DNA from: Methanobacteriaceae archaeon
GTDB lineage: Archaea; Methanobacteriota; Methanobacteria; Methanobacteriales; Methanobacteriaceae
Reading direction: 5' to 3'
Length of the DNA: 34,665 nt
Assembly: GCA_020854915.1 (NCBI GenBank)
Contig: JAHKLT010000062.1
Span: 1-34,665, forward strand
Under the pieces are notes generated by a model. That model made no database searches and was not told the DNA's origin. It was given only the letters and a program-made list of their open reading frames with translations. Positions 32,702-34,665 of the stretch are shown here, piece by piece. The translations under genes were made by a program, and so were the position numbers. Positions within the stretch are counted from its first letter, which is position 1. Every line of letters starts with the position of its first letter.

Positions 32702-34351
32702 ATGGATAGTAAAATTATTAAATCAGATGTTTTAATTGTTGGTTCAGGCGGTGCTGGTTCAAGAGCAGCTATTGAAGTTTCGAAACAAGGTTTAAAACCT
32801 TTGATTGTTTCAAAAGGATTATCATTTAAATCTGGCTGTACTGGAATGGCTGAAGGAGGATATAATGCTGTTTTCTCTACAGTTGACCCAGAAGATACAA
32901 AAGAAACTCATTTCAACGATACATTAAAAGGTGGTAGCTATCTTAATGATAAAGAATTAATTAATATTCTTGTTGAAGAGTCACCAGATCGATTAATCGA
33001 TTTAGAAAATTTTGGTGCATTATTTGATAGGATGGATAGTTGTGAAATTAACCAAAGGCCTTTTGGTGGTCAAACTTGTAGAAGAACTTGTTTTCAAGGA
33101 GATAGAACTGGTCATGAAATGATTACTGCTTTAAAAGAAGAAATCATTAAAAGAAACATAAAAACAATTGAAGAGGTTATGATTACTTCTCTTATTTTAA
33201 ATAAAGATGAAAATAAAGTTATTGGGGCTATTGGTCTTAAATTAGAAAATTCTTCCACGATTTTTTTTCAAGCTAAAACTGTTATACTAGCTAGTGGTGG
33301 AGCAGGTCAACTATATCCTGTAACTTCTAATACTTTCCAAAAAAATGGTGATGGTTTTGCTCTTGCATGGGATATTGGTTGTGATTTAATCGATATGGAA
33401 GAAATTCAATTTCATCCTACTGGTATGATTTTTCCAGAATCTAAAAAAGGTGTACTTGTAACTGAAGCTGTAAGAGCAGAAGGAGGAATTTTATTAAATA
33501 GTGATAATGAAAGATTCATGAAAAAATACGATTCTAGAGGAGAATTAGCTACTCGTGATGTAGTTGCAAGATCAATTTATCAAGAAATCATTGAAGGTAG
33601 AGGAACAGAGAAAGGTGGAGTATATTTAGATATAACTCATTTAGATGATGATTTAATTGATTATAAACTTGAAACTATGGTTTTACAATTTGAAGATGTA
33701 GGTGTAGATATTAAAAATGAACCAATGGAAGTAGCTCCTACTGCTCATCACTTTATGGGTGGTGTTAGAATCAATCATAAATGTGAAAGTAATATTTCAG
33801 GATTGTTTGCTGCAGGTGAAGTTACTGGTGGAATTCATGGAGCTAATCGTTTAGGTGGCAATGCTTTAGCTGATACTCAAGTTTTTGGAAAAAGAGCTGG
33901 TGAATTTGCTTCAAAATTTGCTAAAAATCAAGAATTTGAAATAAATAAAGATTTAATAGCTAAAGAAGAAAATAGAATTAAAGAGTTATTTAAAAAAGGC
34001 CCTATTAAACCAAGTGATGTTAAAAAACAGATAAAAACTTTAATGTGGGAAAAAGTAGCTATTATTCGTTCTGAAAAATCTTTAAATGAAGCATTAGATG
34101 AATTAACTAAAATTCAAAATAAATTAAATGAACTTGGAATTCCAGATTATAAACAATATAACATTGAACTTCAAACAGCATTAGAAGTTATTAATATGGT
34201 GGAAATAGCTATTATTATTGTAAAATCAGCTATTCTTAGAAAAGAATCTAGAGGAGCTCATTTTAGAAGTGATTTTCCTGAAACTAGTGATGAGTGGAAT
34301 AAAAGTATTGTTATGAATAAGAATTCTGTTGATTTTATTTCTAGAGAATAA
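32702..34351 (+). CDS. tfrA: Thiol:fumarate reductase subunit A (flavoprotein)
   Basis: TfrA is the FAD subunit of the cytoplasmic methanogen enzyme that reduces fumarate with coenzyme M and coenzyme B thiols, feeding succinate to biosynthesis. The start is ATG 32702, with GAGGT upstream, giving 549 aa; the ATG 12 bp earlier lacks this. Signatures: VLIVGSGGAGSRAA (FAD site, near 12), SGCTGMAEGGYN, GQTCRRTCFQGDRTGHEM (near 140), LASGGAGQLYPVTSN, EEIQFHPTGM, APTAHHFMGGVRI and GEVTGGIHGANRLGGNALADTQVFG. The C-terminal helical domain has ESRGAHFRSDFPE. The iron-sulfur subunit TfrB is not adjacent, as expected in related methanogens (from memory). Confidence 0.93.
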   Translation: MDSKIIKSDVLIVGSGGAGSRAAIEVSKQGLKPLIVSKGLSFKSGCTGMAEGGYNAVFSTVDPEDTKETHFNDTLKGGSYLNDKELINILVEESPDRLIDLENFGALFDRMDSCEINQRPFGGQTCRRTCFQGDRTGHEMITALKEEIIKRNIKTIEEVMITSLILNKDENKVIGAIGLKLENSSTIFFQAKTVILASGGAGQLYPVTSNTFQKNGDGFALAWDIGCDLIDMEEIQFHPTGMIFPESKKGVLVTEAVRAEGGILLNSDNERFMKKYDSRGELATRDVVARSIYQEIIEGRGTEKGGVYLDITHLDDDLIDYKLETMVLQFEDVGVDIKNEPMEVAPTAHHFMGGVRINHKCESNISGLFAAGEVTGGIHGANRLGGNALADTQVFGKRAGEFASKFAKNQEFEINKDLIAKEENRIKELFKKGPIKPSDVKKQIKTLMWEKVAIIRSEKSLNEALDELTKIQNKLNELGIPDYKQYNIELQTALEVINMVEIAIIIVKSAILRKESRGAHFRSDFPETSDEWNKSIVMNKNSVDFISRE

Positions 34352-34401
34352 TTTTATATTTCTAATCTACTTTTACTTTTTTTGACAGTATCATTTTTTT
34401 A

Positions 34402-34497
34402 GTAAGATAAATATTAATTTAAATCCTGATAGTTATTATAGCAATAGCAGAATATGAAGGATACAAAACATCAAACATGGTTAAAGTTAATCATTGA
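34402..34497 (+). pseudogene. Adhesin-like protein relic
   Basis: A short plus-strand piece gives KINLNPDSYYS in one frame and IAEYEGYKTSNMVKVNH in another, matching the L-INLNPG-Y...TAEYEG modules of Methanobrevibacter adhesin-like proteins across a frameshift. It contains the 15-mer ATTAATTTAAATCCT (34413-34427) also present twice near 15560-15640. The rest of the 314-bp gap after tfrA is AT-rich and shows nothing else. Confidence 0.5.
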
Positions 34498-34665
34498 GTG
34501 GTTAAATATAGATAAGAAAGATTTGAAGATGAATAATAAATAAATTATTGTTTTTCTGGATCTTTTTTTAAGAATGGATTATATTAATTAAATTCTTTTT
34601 AAACATATAACTTTCATTTTTTGGATTACTTTTAATAAATTTGAACATTATTTATTATTTTTTAG

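Overview
This window is AT-rich archaeal DNA (roughly three quarters A+T) from a methanogen of the order Methanobacteriales, most likely Methanobrevibacter or a close relative. The evidence is an HMf-type histone, family D polymerase small subunit, Orc1/Cdc6 with Methanothermobacter-type mini-ORB boxes (TTTACACTTGAAA), O-phosphoseryl-tRNA synthetase, CTP-dependent riboflavin kinase, a thiol:fumarate reductase flavoprotein, CbiX/CfbA chelatases, and decayed adhesin-like, ISM1-like and IS630-like sequences. The conserved choloylglycine-hydrolase-type gene is also typical of gut Methanobrevibacter. I see no tRNA, rRNA or CRISPR array.

Layout. 1-3,570 is accessory and partly decayed: a truncated ORF end, a frameshifted radical SAM pseudogene, an intact penicillin V acylase/bile salt hydrolase-type gene with a duplicated leader, and a dead ISM1-like element with inverted repeats. 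3,570-10,000 holds thiL, a DUF134 regulator with a 20-bp palindrome in its promoter, two CbiX-type chelatase genes (three chelatase domains in all, two with His-rich loops), an orphan DUF35 protein and two prepilin-like proteins. 10,060-13,670 is a minus-strand operon: a membrane-anchored unknown, cobJ with a Cys-rich tail, a PhoU-RCK_C protein and a double MgtE transporter. 13,780-15,710 is a graveyard of IS630 transposase and adhesin-like repeats.

15,825-25,400 is the replication neighbourhood: polymerase D small subunit, class II aldolase, UPF0147, cbiG-cbiB, DUF2299, then a 740-bp AT-rich gene-free region with several ORB-like boxes in both orientations immediately upstream of orc1/cdc6. 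I read this as a chromosomal origin of replication. hisG-pyrB and a histone gene follow. 25,500-34,350 is a housekeeping stretch: gatA, an amidotransferase/P-loop protein with CobB/CobQ domains in reversed order, a small unknown, ribK-ribB, sepS, an FAH-family enzyme and tfrA. The window ends in another adhesin-like relic.

Functional themes. Tetrapyrrole/cobamide metabolism recurs (two CbiX-type genes, cobJ, cbiG, cbiB, permuted CobB/CobQ-like protein), scattered around the origin rather than in one operon. Most start sites carry a methanogen Shine-Dalgarno (GGTGAT, GGAGG or GTGAT), which I used to correct several starts. The most unexpected global signal is strong over-representation of the palindrome AATAGCTATT, in genes on both strands and in gaps.
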